DNA of 64,000 bases from Salinimicrobium terrae DSM 17865 (GTDB lineage Bacteria; Bacteroidota; Bacteroidia; Flavobacteriales; Flavobacteriaceae). Position 1 is the stretch's first letter, and each line of letters opens with the position of its first letter. Below, one piece after another: positions 1-7,985 of this stretch. Position numbers and translations under genes: made by a program. Location of the stretch: contig NZ_AUKI01000004.1 in NCBI RefSeq assembly GCF_000424665.1, positions 1 to 64,000 on the forward strand, written 5' to 3'. The notes below the pieces were generated by a model that saw only the letters and a program-made list of their open reading frames with translations, did no database searches and had not been told where the DNA came from.

Positions 1-243
1 GTGGCCTTTACCAAGCTGGCGCACTGGTACAAACAAGTCGAGGATACAGGTTTTAAAGCCTTCAATACAGTAGCCAACAGTATACAGCTAAATTATAGGT
101 CGATCTTAAACTACTTCCAAAATAGAAGCACAAACGCTTCAGCAGAATCTTTTAATGCAAAAATAAAGGCCTTTAGAAGTCAATTTAGAGGAGTGAAAAA
201 TGTCGAATTTTTCCTGTATAGATTAACTAGAATATTTGTCTAG
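1..243 (+). mobile_element. ISAon1-like transposase, C-terminal fragment (5' end outside window)
   Basis: The 80 visible residues look like the C-terminal end of a DDE transposase of the ISAon1/ISL3-like kind common in Bacteroidota. The diagnostic stretch is NRSTNASAESFNAKIKAF, followed by FRGVKNVEFFLYRLTRIF just before the stop. In this family that segment carries the last catalytic Glu (in AESFNAK) of the DDE triad. The frame is open to the first base of the window, so the GTG at position 1 is probably internal and the gene is cut by the window edge. Sequence just after the stop (about 241-275) probably contains the right end of the element, but no inverted repeat can be confirmed without the left end. 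Whether the element is intact cannot be judged here. Confidence 0.8.
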
Positions 244-318
244 TCCACAACAATTAGGCATGATCCAGGAAAACACGAAGACCAGCACGCTTAGGTAAAA
301 GTGATTTTGCCATAGAAC

Positions 319-359
319 AAAAAAGCCGCTCAAAATTTTCATTTTTTGAGCGGCTTTTT
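319..359 (-). terminator. Hairpin terminator downstream of the acidic protein gene
   Basis: Perfect inverted repeat (AAAAAGCCGCTCAAAA, short loop, then its complement) with T-runs on both strands. It lies just past the stop of the minus-strand gene ending at 372 and could also stop read-through from the transposase side. Confidence 0.8.
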
Positions 360-371
360 AATTCCGGATCT

Positions 372-710
372 TTATAGATCTTCGGGATCTTCGTCTTCGG
401 GATCTTCAACATCATCCATGTCTTCCCCCACCTCTTCATTTTTTTCGGGCAGATCTACGATTGGCTCATTAAAATCTGAATCATCATAATCTTCTTCATC
501 GTAATTTGCCATTGTATTTTCAAGTCGGGTGCTCACTTTTACCAGATAAATACTATCCTCAGTTCTTACCTCAACAGCTTCCACCGTTTCATTCTTTGCA
601 TTTTTAAATGAGATGATTTGATCATCATCATATCCGTCGGGGTATTTTTCGACCAGTAGCCCCAAGATCTCTGGAGTTAGCTTTTTGTAATCAACAATGA
701 TTCTTTTCAT
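372..710 (-). CDS. Conserved acidic hypothetical protein
   Basis: This is a protein of about 112 residues. The ATG at 710 (MKRIIVDYKKLTPEIL) is preferred over a longer frame from 749, because the added residues (MLFSLRRRTKKLL) look like translated leader DNA. The first ~65 residues appear folded, and the C-terminal third is extremely acidic, a run of Asp/Glu ending in EDPEDEDPEDL. Such small acidic-tail proteins occur in many Flavobacteriia and have no known function to my knowledge. No catalytic motif, signal peptide or membrane segment is visible. It is the last gene before the hairpin at 319-359, and an AGGAGG-like stretch lies about 20 bases before the ATG. Confidence 0.6.
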   Translation of the reverse strand: MKRIIVDYKKLTPEILGLLVEKYPDGYDDDQIISFKNAKNETVEAVEVRTEDSIYLVKVSTRLENTMANYDEEDYDDSDFNEPIVDLPEKNEEVGEDMDDVEDPEDEDPEDL

Positions 711-820
711 AAGTAGTTTTTTGGTCCTCCTTCTAAGCGAAAATAACAATTCATTATTCCGCTGCCGTTAAATTAAATAAAAAATTTAAAGTCTATCTTT
801 TTATTAAAAATTTCATTCCT

Positions 821-1909
821 CTAGGAAGCAAGGTAATAATTAAATGCCTCCAGGAGGAGTGTATTAGGTACTTCCCGATCAATAACGGGTTCTCCAATTT
901 TTCGCAAAAGAACGAAATTTATTTTTCCTCCTTCATTTTTTTTATCATATTTCAGTAATTCAAAAATCTTTTTTTGATCCTCACTAGAAAAGCTGATCTT
1001 CCCATACATGAAATGAATATAATCTTTTATTTCATCACGTAATTCCTTTGGAAATCCTTCAAGTTCTGCAGAGAGATATGCTGCCAGGATCATTCCTGAA
1101 GCTACAGCTTCCCCATGCAGTAATTTTTCTTTTTGAGGAGATTCAAGAAAATATGATTCAATGGCGTGTCCCAGGGTATGTCCAAAATTCAGGCTCTTGC
1201 GCAATCCTTTCTCCATGGGGTCCTGTTCTACCACTTTTCCTTTAATTAGTACGGATTCCTTGATTAAACCCTCCAGGTCCATAAAATCCAGATCTTTCAT
1301 TGATTTAAGGCGGTTCCAGTAATCTTCATCTGCAATTAATCCGTGTTTAAGCATCTCTGCCAGTCCACTGCGCATTTCGGCTGCGGGTAAAGTATTGAGG
1401 AATGATATATCTGTTATAATCATTTCGGGATTTTGGATAACTCCCACCTGATTTTTCAATGCTCCCAGGTTTACTCCATTCTTTCCTCCCAGGGCGGCAT
1501 CTACCATAGCAAGAAGGGTTGTGGGAAAATGCACGCAGGAAATACCTCTTTTAAAGGCTGCCGCCACAAATCCGCCCATATCTGTCACTACACCTCCTCC
1601 CAGATTCACCAAAAGACTTTTACGGTCGCCACCAAGTTCAGATAATGTCTCCCAAAGGGAACTGCAGGTCTCAAGAGTTTTAATCTCTTCACCGGCGTCT
1701 ATTTCCAAAATCTCAATTTTAATATTTGTTTCTATCTTCTGAAGAAAGGGAGAGAGACAGTATAGATGCGTATTAGTGTCTACCAGAACAAATATTTTAG
1801 AAAAGCTTGCCTGCTTTAAAAACTGATTAAATTCGGCGTATCCTTCCTTATTAAAGAATACAGGAGATTGGGCAGATGCTTTGGTCATAGATCTTAAATA
1901 ATTATGCAT
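821..1909 (-). CDS. aroB: 3-dehydroquinate synthase
   Basis: Second enzyme of the shikimate pathway: it converts DAHP to 3-dehydroquinate in the cytoplasm using NAD and a divalent metal. Family hallmarks visible are the NAD-binding stretch LGGGVVTDMGGFVAAAFKRG, the PTTLLAMVDAALGGKNGVN segment, the SGLAEMLKHGL metal-site region, and LNFGHTLGHAIES with its metal-ligand His residues. Length (about 355-362 residues) fits the family. The frame extends to 1951, but the extra N-terminus has no counterpart I recognise. The ATG at 1909 or the one at 1888 (MTKASAQSP) is more likely. It is divergent from the proline dehydrogenase gene. Confidence 0.93.
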   Translation of the reverse strand: MHNYLRSMTKASAQSPVFFNKEGYAEFNQFLKQASFSKIFVLVDTNTHLYCLSPFLQKIETNIKIEILEIDAGEEIKTLETCSSLWETLSELGGDRKSLLVNLGGGVVTDMGGFVAAAFKRGISCVHFPTTLLAMVDAALGGKNGVNLGALKNQVGVIQNPEMIITDISFLNTLPAAEMRSGLAEMLKHGLIADEDYWNRLKSMKDLDFMDLEGLIKESVLIKGKVVEQDPMEKGLRKSLNFGHTLGHAIESYFLESPQKEKLLHGEAVASGMILAAYLSAELEGFPKELRDEIKDYIHFMYGKISFSSEDQKKIFELLKYDKKNEGGKINFVLLRKIGEPVIDREVPNTLLLEAFNYYLAS

Positions 1910-1959
1910 TAAATGACCGAAAATAAGGAGAAAATTTCTAACAATCTCCACTCAATAAT

Positions 1960-1967
1960 TATCTTTG
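1960..1967 (+). promoter_or_regulatory. Bacteroidota -7 box (TATCTTTG) before the proline dehydrogenase gene
   Basis: An exact TAnnTTTG match ends 19 bases before the ATG at 1987. A clear -33 TTG is not seen at the usual spacing, so this is a probable rather than certain promoter. Confidence 0.5.
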
Positions 1968-1986
1968 TTGACCCTAATTTGAAGAA

Positions 1987-3198
1987 ATGATCACAAAGAA
2001 AATATTTAATAATACTGAAACAGCTTTCAGGCTAAAAACTGATTCAGAATTAAACCGGGCAATCTTCCTTTTTGAGATGATAGATCGTCCTTTTCTGGTT
2101 AAAACAGGCACTACGATGACCAACCTGGCTCTTAAGGCTCATTTGCCTGTAGAGGGGCTCATAAAAAAGACCATTTTTAATCAGTTCTGTGCCGGGGTGA
2201 CCGAAAAAGATTGTCTTCCTACCATAGAAAAGATGTATAGTAAAAATCTCCACAGTATTCTGGATTATTCAGTAGAAGGGAAGGAGAAGGAGAGTGAATT
2301 CGAAAAGGCTATAGAACGTAAAACCAACATAGTCAAATTTATTTCTAAACGGGACGAGTTGCCATTTGCAGTTTTTAAACCTACCGGAATTGGTCGTTTT
2401 GAACTTTGGCAAAAAGTCTCTGCCAATGCAAGTCTTTCTCTTGAAGAGGAAGAAGAGTGGCAAAGGGTGAAGAACCGGGTGAACAAAATTTGTGATGAGG
2501 CTTATAAACAGGGGGTAAGGCTTTTAGCCGATGCCGAAGAAAGCTGGATGCAGGATGCTGCCGATGTTCTTATTGAGGAAATGATGTTTAAGTATAACAG
2601 GGAAGAAGCAGTTATATTTAATACGCTACAATGTTATCGTTGGGATAGAATGCAATATCTGAAAGATCTTCACAGTCGGGCTAAAGATCAGGGCTTTATA
2701 GTTGGAGCAAAGATTGTTCGTGGAGCTTATCTCGAAAAGGAAAATCAAAGAGCTTCAAAAATGGGATATATGTCGCCAATTTGTGAGAACAAGGAAGCCA
2801 CAGATGTGAACTTCAATGGTGTTCTAACCTATTGTTTGGCTCATATTGAAGATATTTCGGTATTTATAGGTACCCATAATGAAGTAAGTAATTACATCGC
2901 CTTGCAGGTGATGGAAGATAAAGGCATTGAAAAGGATGATGACCGGGTATGGTTTTCTCAGTTGTTCGGGATGAGTGAACACATTAGTTATAATTTGGCA
3001 GAAGCCGGATACAATGTTGCTAAACTTGTTCCTTTTGGTCCTGTAAAAGAAGTGGTGCCCTATCTCATTAGAAGAGCTGAAGAAAACACTTCGGTTAGAG
3101 GGCAAACAGGAAGGGAATTAGCCCTGCTTTATGAAGAAAGAAAGCGACGGGGAGGAGAGATAACCAAGAGCAACAGGGAGAGTGAACTGGCTGGCTAA
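1987..3198 (+). CDS. Proline dehydrogenase
   Basis: FAD-dependent oxidation of proline to delta-1-pyrroline-5-carboxylate, the first step of proline use as carbon and nitrogen source. The 403-residue protein is a stand-alone PRODH domain (not the long bifunctional PutA). Recognisable family motifs are KIVRGAYLEKE around residues 243-253 and the C-terminal substrate/FAD signature YLIRRAEENTSVRGQTG around residues 358-374, where the Arg pair normally binds the proline carboxylate. The second enzyme (P5C dehydrogenase) is not in the window. The 3' end overlaps the next gene by 17 bases, suggesting co-transcription. Confidence 0.93.
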   Translation: MITKKIFNNTETAFRLKTDSELNRAIFLFEMIDRPFLVKTGTTMTNLALKAHLPVEGLIKKTIFNQFCAGVTEKDCLPTIEKMYSKNLHSILDYSVEGKEKESEFEKAIERKTNIVKFISKRDELPFAVFKPTGIGRFELWQKVSANASLSLEEEEEWQRVKNRVNKICDEAYKQGVRLLADAEESWMQDAADVLIEEMMFKYNREEAVIFNTLQCYRWDRMQYLKDLHSRAKDQGFIVGAKIVRGAYLEKENQRASKMGYMSPICENKEATDVNFNGVLTYCLAHIEDISVFIGTHNEVSNYIALQVMEDKGIEKDDDRVWFSQLFGMSEHISYNLAEAGYNVAKLVPFGPVKEVVPYLIRRAEENTSVRGQTGRELALLYEERKRRGGEITKSNRESELAG

Positions 3199-3721
3199 GT
3201 TTATTTATTTCAAAATAATGGGATGGAAATTCCATGGAAGCTGGCCGGACTCATTAAAAAAAGCGGTTGTCATTGTGGTACCGCACACCAGCTGGCACGA
3301 TTTTTATCTTGGGCTATTAGTGAGGAGAATTTTAGGAGTAGATATAAAATTTGTAGCCAAAAAAGAATTATTTAAACCTCCTTTTGGATGGTACTTCAAG
3401 TGGATGGGAGGTACTGCTTTAGATCGTACTCCGGGACAAAAAAAAGTGGAGGCTATTGCAGCATTATTTGATCAAAAAGATGAATTTCGTCTTGCAATTG
3501 CTCCCGAAGGAACCAGGAAAAAGGTGACAGAATGGAAGACAGGCTTCTATTATATTGCCAAAAAAGCAAATGTACCCATTGTAATGATAGCATTTGATTT
3601 TGGCAAAAAAAAAGTGAAGGTTTCCAAACCTCTTTATCCCACTGAAGATAAGGATCTGGATTTTTTAAAGATCAGGAAATTTTACGAAGACGTTACGGGA
3701 AAAATTGCCCGGTATTCATAA
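3182..3721 (+). CDS. PlsC-like 1-acylglycerol-3-phosphate acyltransferase family protein
   Basis: A small acyltransferase of 179 residues. The HX4D catalytic motif is seen as HTSWHD (residues 35-40) and the substrate-binding motif as APEGTR (107-112). These define the glycerolipid acyltransferase (PlsC) family, which transfers acyl chains to lysophospholipids or related acceptors at the inner membrane. It is shorter than typical PlsC (about 240 residues) and resembles the compact acyltransferase branch, so the exact acceptor is unknown. The frame opens with GTG at 3182 inside the preceding gene; the ATG at 3218 is an alternative. A strong hairpin terminator follows. Confidence 0.8.
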   Translation: MNWLAKFIYFKIMGWKFHGSWPDSLKKAVVIVVPHTSWHDFYLGLLVRRILGVDIKFVAKKELFKPPFGWYFKWMGGTALDRTPGQKKVEAIAALFDQKDEFRLAIAPEGTRKKVTEWKTGFYYIAKKANVPIVMIAFDFGKKKVKVSKPLYPTEDKDLDFLKIRKFYEDVTGKIARYS

Positions 3722-3725
3722 AAAA

Positions 3726-3760
3726 GGAAAAGCTGCCCTTGAGCAGCTTTTTCTTTTTTA
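3726..3760 (+). terminator. Rho-independent terminator after the acyltransferase gene
   Basis: AAAAGCTGC, loop CCTTGA, GCAGCTTTTTC plus a T-run. It sits between convergent genes and probably acts in both directions. Confidence 0.85.
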
Positions 3761-3774
3761 TATAAACTACAGAA

Positions 3775-4947
3775 TTAATATCTGTAAACAGCATTCATTT
3801 TTGAATCCTTGTTTGGCATAAACTCTTCTTCTATTAAATAAACTTTTCCATTTTGTTCAATTACTTTTACGGCTGCCAGGTTCATTAGAGAAAGACTTCC
3901 ATTTCTTCTTTCTCCATGCACGTCTACAGATGCCATTTTCTCATTGTAATCTCCCCAAATGTCTTCCCGGTTCTGAAGGAAGAGGGTATCCACTTTTCCT
4001 TCATAAATAGCAGGAATGATTTCAGATACACTTGTAGAAGTACGGGAAGGATTAAGTTCGTTGAACTGTTTCATTTTCTCTTCTCTTTCTTTTCTAAAAT
4101 GTGGTTCAAGAGTCTCCAACGCCGCCACATGAAGTCCAAAGAAGCTATCATAATCTGCTTCGGGATTTCCGGGAACGGGTTTGGGAAAGAGGTTTTTGTA
4201 CCGGCTAGCTTCCTGATAGATTGGGAAATAAGAATCCTGACAGGCTACAATTAAAGGTACAGATTCCTTGTTCAGGATTTCGTAAATGCCTTTGTCTACT
4301 GCACGAAAAAAACGCAGGATTTCATTTTTCCTATCCCGGCTCGCCGGTTCGTACCCATGTTGGGTGGAAGAACCCTCGGCACTGGCTCCTATGCTGTTCC
4401 TTTGAGTTTTATGCTTTTGGTTCTTTTCCTCATAGTCGTAACCTACCCTGTCTTCCAAACGGTCGGGGGTAAGATCACCTATTTCAACCTCTCCAATAGA
4501 ATATTGAGTGGCTTCATAAAGTTTTACCTCCTCAAGTTGTAAGTGTAGAAGATAGAATCTTCCATCCCCGTTAAACATAGGAACAAGGGGTTTTAAGTAA
4601 AAATGATCGCTTACATAAGTAAAGGCTTCAAAGTAAATCGGTAAGGTATACTGTCGCGAAAATCCATCGGCAAGAAAAAGGGCGAGACCATCACTCTGGT
4701 GTCTCCAAAAATCCCGATCGTCTATAAGGTTGGTTACCGGTTTTCCAATCTTATCGATTTTATCCTGGGAGAATCCCATTTTCTTTAGCTCTTCGGCAGC
4801 TTTTTTCCACTGACTCTTTAAATTGATTTTGTCTTTTTCTTCTAAAACGTCCTTTCCCGCCCGCTCTGTAGGGATAAAAATTGAGACGCAAGGGTTGCTG
4901 TCAAATTTTGCTAAGTCCTCAAATTGTTCTTTTGTCAAAATTGGCAT
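3775..4947 (-). CDS. baeRF-like protein (bacterial relative of archaeo-eukaryotic release factors)
   Basis: A 390-residue soluble protein beginning MPILTKEQFEDLAKFDSNPC. The opening CVSIFIPTERAG, the central FYLLHLQLEEVKLYEA segment and the C-terminal half with TLFLQ and a final LIEEEFMPNKDSKMNAVYRY match my memory of the bacterial RF1/eRF1-like (baeRF) families, probably baeRF7. In archaea and eukaryotes this fold recognises stop codons or rescues ribosomes. Bacterial versions are largely uncharacterised and have been suggested to act on ribosomes. No GGQ-type peptidyl-hydrolase motif is visible. It stands alone, convergent with the acyltransferase gene. The family call is from memory and the function is inferred. 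Confidence 0.6.
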   Translation of the reverse strand: MPILTKEQFEDLAKFDSNPCVSIFIPTERAGKDVLEEKDKINLKSQWKKAAEELKKMGFSQDKIDKIGKPVTNLIDDRDFWRHQSDGLALFLADGFSRQYTLPIYFEAFTYVSDHFYLKPLVPMFNGDGRFYLLHLQLEEVKLYEATQYSIGEVEIGDLTPDRLEDRVGYDYEEKNQKHKTQRNSIGASAEGSSTQHGYEPASRDRKNEILRFFRAVDKGIYEILNKESVPLIVACQDSYFPIYQEASRYKNLFPKPVPGNPEADYDSFFGLHVAALETLEPHFRKEREEKMKQFNELNPSRTSTSVSEIIPAIYEGKVDTLFLQNREDIWGDYNEKMASVDVHGERRNGSLSLMNLAAVKVIEQNGKVYLIEEEFMPNKDSKMNAVYRY

Positions 4948-5108
4948 GATCTGTTATTTTTTTGCGGAAGAATCATCCTGAAACAAGGGTTTCTTCCTGA
5001 TTTATAATTGCCTAATTAAGATACTAAGATGACCCAGAAGCCAAAGGGTCGGTGGTCATAATTTTTCCTTAATTACCGCAGGTTTTGTCGTTAATATTCT
5101 GCTAAGGC

Positions 5109-5951
5109 TTACCACCACACAATGAAAAAACGTTCAAGATTCCCGTCGGGTGTTTTCATCCATAACAGAGGCGAAAATTTTTTGTAAAGCAGAATATTGA
5201 TTTGTGGCTCTATTTCCTCAAAAGAAAGCCAGGTGTTATTTTGCTCGGGAAATACAGACCAGTATTTTTTACGGGGGCTAAAAAAGGTGTTTTGCCCGAA
5301 GATTTCAAAAGTGAATTCTGAAGCCTTTATCCAATATCCTGCAATCGTATGGGGATTGATGTGATCAAAGGAGGTTTTTCCCATCTGCTTCGGAAGAAAA
5401 ACCGATGCTTTAAAGCACATTTTCTGAACCACATTTTCAGGATCAATATTTAAAGCGGTTAAGTGTTTCTTGGTTGCCTCCTTAAAAAGTAAGGGGAATT
5501 GTTTTTTTTGAAGCCTCTCCAGTTTTCGGTTTAGACTATCACGCTTATTCGGGCCTACGAGATGATCTAATTCTGAAGTTCCTGTCCCGGGATCAAAAAG
5601 GTAAAATTTGTAGATGAGTTCTACATGTGAAAGTTCTCCTGAATCAGATTCCTTCAGCAGAAAATCCAGTTCTCCCAAAGTAATTCTGTTTTCAATGATT
5701 TGCCGGTTTTGGGCAATAATCTCTTCTGAAGTAAACTGGGACACATAGCAGGCGAAAAAATGCTCCATTCGTTTCCCCAGAACGCTCTCTATGGGCGCAG
5801 ATATTTTTATAAGATTTTTTTCCGGTACCAAGGTGGTGGTATGGTAAAGCGGGTAGTCAAAAATGGCATTTTCAGCAAAGATTTGGGAAGTATTTAAAAA
5901 TCCAAGAAATTGCTCTTCCGGAGTGAATTCCATTTCAATCTTCTTCTTCAT
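5109..5951 (-). CDS. DUF1853 family protein
   Basis: A 280-residue protein without signal peptide or membrane segment. The central block YLFDPGTGTSELDHLVGPNKRDSL with the following RKLERLQKKQFPLL fits the DUF1853 family, known from proteobacteria and Bacteroidota and without assigned biochemical role. Its start codon overlaps the end of the upstream AI-2E transporter gene by 17 bases, so the two are surely co-transcribed and perhaps translationally coupled. The C-terminus ends in an aromatic tail (RFFIVWW). Confidence 0.65.
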   Translation of the reverse strand: MKKKIEMEFTPEEQFLGFLNTSQIFAENAIFDYPLYHTTTLVPEKNLIKISAPIESVLGKRMEHFFACYVSQFTSEEIIAQNRQIIENRITLGELDFLLKESDSGELSHVELIYKFYLFDPGTGTSELDHLVGPNKRDSLNRKLERLQKKQFPLLFKEATKKHLTALNIDPENVVQKMCFKASVFLPKQMGKTSFDHINPHTIAGYWIKASEFTFEIFGQNTFFSPRKKYWSVFPEQNNTWLSFEEIEPQINILLYKKFSPLLWMKTPDGNLERFFIVWW

Positions 5952-7014
5952 CCTGGCTCAGCAAAAAACCAAAGGGTTTGAGAGGAGAAATATTATTAAA
6001 TACAACGTTTAAAATGGCTAAAACAGGAATAGATAAAACCATGCCGGCAATTCCCCAAACCATGCCACCAATGATAACGGCAAGTATAACGAAGAAGGGA
6101 TGAAGATCCACCTGGTCTCCCACAACATAAGGCTCAAGGATATAGCTTTCCACAAATTGAGCAACACCAAAGGTGATCATAATTCCTATTAATACACCAG
6201 TCTCCCCCGACACTAAATAACCGAAAATTAGAGCCAGGCCAAAGCCTACAATATTTCCAATATAGGGCAGTAAACTGAAAACAGCTGCCAAGAGACTAAT
6301 CAATATAAAATTATTTACCCCGGATATTCCCAGGCCTATAGCGTATAACACTGCCAGAAGTCCTATGAGAATCAATTTTCCTATAAGATATTTCTGGGTA
6401 ACATTGGCCGAACTTACTATTACCTCCTTTACTTTACTACGTTTTGAATCAGGGAAAAGAAGTAGTAAGAATTCCTTAAACCGATGCCGGTAATTAAGCA
6501 GGAAAAAAATGTAAATAAAGGTGAGCAGGTAATCTCCGAAAAAATTCACTGCAGTACCAAGGAAGGATGCCGCTTTTTGGCCGGCATTAGAATCTGCACT
6601 TATTAAAGGAATGTCGGGCCCTTCTTCAGATTTTTCAAGATCCTCCTCTTTCAGAGGTGTATGCTCAAACAAAAATCCTTTAACCTGCTCGATCTTCGGG
6701 GTCATTGTCTCTTTAATCTTTGGCCAGTCATCAATGACTGTTTTCACCTGCATGGAAACAAGTGCCAAAAAACCTACAGAAGCCAGAAGAATAATAATAG
6801 TGCTAATAAAAGAAGAAGCGGCGCGGTTAAGAAAAGTTTTCTCCATTCGTCTTGACAGCGGCATCATGAGCAAAGATAGAATTAGTGCTGTTACTAAGGG
6901 TATAAAAAATCCACTTGCTTTTGCCAGACCCAGGAAAAGAAAATAAATCCCCAGGATCGTAAGCGCACCATAGAGAATGATCTGTTTCCCTTTTGAGTTT
7001 TTCAATTTTTCCAT
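5935..7014 (-). CDS. AI-2E family (PerM-like) transporter
   Basis: A 359-residue polytopic inner-membrane protein of the AI-2E/PerM exporter family. Two hydrophobic helices lie near the N-terminus, a soluble insertion follows (roughly residues 85-145, rich in charged residues), and then at least five hydrophobic helices. The family signature region is near the C-terminus (VVGDQVDLHPFFVILAVIIGG and GIAGMVLSIPVLAI). Members export autoinducer-2 in a few species but act as Na+/H+ antiporters or have unknown substrates in others, so a quorum-sensing role should not be assumed. It is translationally overlapped with the DUF1853 gene. Confidence 0.85.
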   Translation of the reverse strand: MEKLKNSKGKQIILYGALTILGIYFLFLGLAKASGFFIPLVTALILSLLMMPLSRRMEKTFLNRAASSFISTIIILLASVGFLALVSMQVKTVIDDWPKIKETMTPKIEQVKGFLFEHTPLKEEDLEKSEEGPDIPLISADSNAGQKAASFLGTAVNFFGDYLLTFIYIFFLLNYRHRFKEFLLLLFPDSKRSKVKEVIVSSANVTQKYLIGKLILIGLLAVLYAIGLGISGVNNFILISLLAAVFSLLPYIGNIVGFGLALIFGYLVSGETGVLIGIMITFGVAQFVESYILEPYVVGDQVDLHPFFVILAVIIGGMVWGIAGMVLSIPVLAILNVVFNNISPLKPFGFLLSQDEEED

Positions 7015-7138
7015 GTAAGTGAAGATACAAAAGTAGCAGCCATTATTATTTAACTAAAAGTTAAAGACTTTTCTTGTAAAGCTGCCGTCTATGAGTACCG
7101 GGCCAATTTTTTATTTTAATTTCGTTTAAACACAAATT

Positions 7139-7927
7139 GTGAAGCGACAGCGATATTATTATTTGATCAAGATTCAGTATCTGGGTTACAGGCTGCACGG
7201 CTGGCAAAGGCAGCCGGGTCTAAAAACTGTAGAAGGGCTGGTAAAGAAAACCCTCAAGTTTGTTCTTGGAGATCTACAGTTCAAGATTCTGGGCTCCAGC
7301 CGCACAGATGCTATGGTATCTGCTCATGAATCTGCTTTTGAACTGTTCACAGACCATGAACCTTTAGAAAATATGGCCGATTTCCTGGTAGTGTTTAACA
7401 AGAACCTTCCGCCAGACATTAGAGCTCTAAGTATAAAAGAAGTTGATGCCGGTTTTAATATTATTCAGCATCCAAAGAAAAAGGAGTACTTGTATCTATT
7501 TTCCTTCGGAAGAAAAAGTCATCCTTTTGCAGCACCTTTAATGGCCACTTTTCCTGAAAAACTGGACATTGAACTTATGATGGAAGGAGCCAAACTTTTT
7601 GAAGGAAAGCATTCCTTTCACAACTACTGCACAAAACCAACACCTCATACAATTCTGGAAAGGGAAATCGAGATTTGTGAGATACGGGTAAATACGGAAA
7701 TAACCGCCAGTTTTTTCCCCGATAGATCTTATCTTCTTAGAGTTACAGGAACGGGATTTCTACGCAACCAAATCCGGCTCATAATGGGCAGCCTGGTTCA
7801 ATTGGGTAGGGGAGAATTATCATTTGCTGAAATGGAAAAAAGTTTCGACCCAGACGTAAAAATGCTTATGACTTACATTGCCCCCGGCAGCGGATTGATT
7901 CTAAACAAAGTGGATTTTGAAGTTTAG
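7139..7927 (+). CDS. truA: tRNA pseudouridine(38-40) synthase
   Basis: Isomerises uridines 38-40 in the tRNA anticodon stem-loop. The catalytic Asp is D57 in GSSRTDAMVSA, within the conserved RTD motif. The GTGFLRNQIRLIMGSLVQLG segment near the C-terminus is the second typical family block. Length (262 residues) is usual. The start is GTG at 7139: an in-frame ATG at 7091 is separated from it by a stop codon, so no ATG start is available. A near-consensus -7 box (TAATTTCG, about 7117-7124) lies just upstream, giving a short leader. Confidence 0.92.
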   Translation: MKRQRYYYLIKIQYLGYRLHGWQRQPGLKTVEGLVKKTLKFVLGDLQFKILGSSRTDAMVSAHESAFELFTDHEPLENMADFLVVFNKNLPPDIRALSIKEVDAGFNIIQHPKKKEYLYLFSFGRKSHPFAAPLMATFPEKLDIELMMEGAKLFEGKHSFHNYCTKPTPHTILEREIEICEIRVNTEITASFFPDRSYLLRVTGTGFLRNQIRLIMGSLVQLGRGELSFAEMEKSFDPDVKMLMTYIAPGSGLILNKVDFEV

Positions 7928-7985
7928 AATTTCGGGTTTAGGTTGGATCTTGCGGACAAAACATTTTCTGCGCACTGAGCACTGA

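Noticed and set aside
254-439. Open frame on the minus strand next to the transposase
   Set aside because: It crosses the terminator hairpin and overlaps the acidic protein gene in another frame; it has no recognisable protein pattern.
5935-7014. Quorum-sensing exporter
   Set aside because: The AI-2E family label alone does not show AI-2 transport, and no luxS or lsr gene is nearby.
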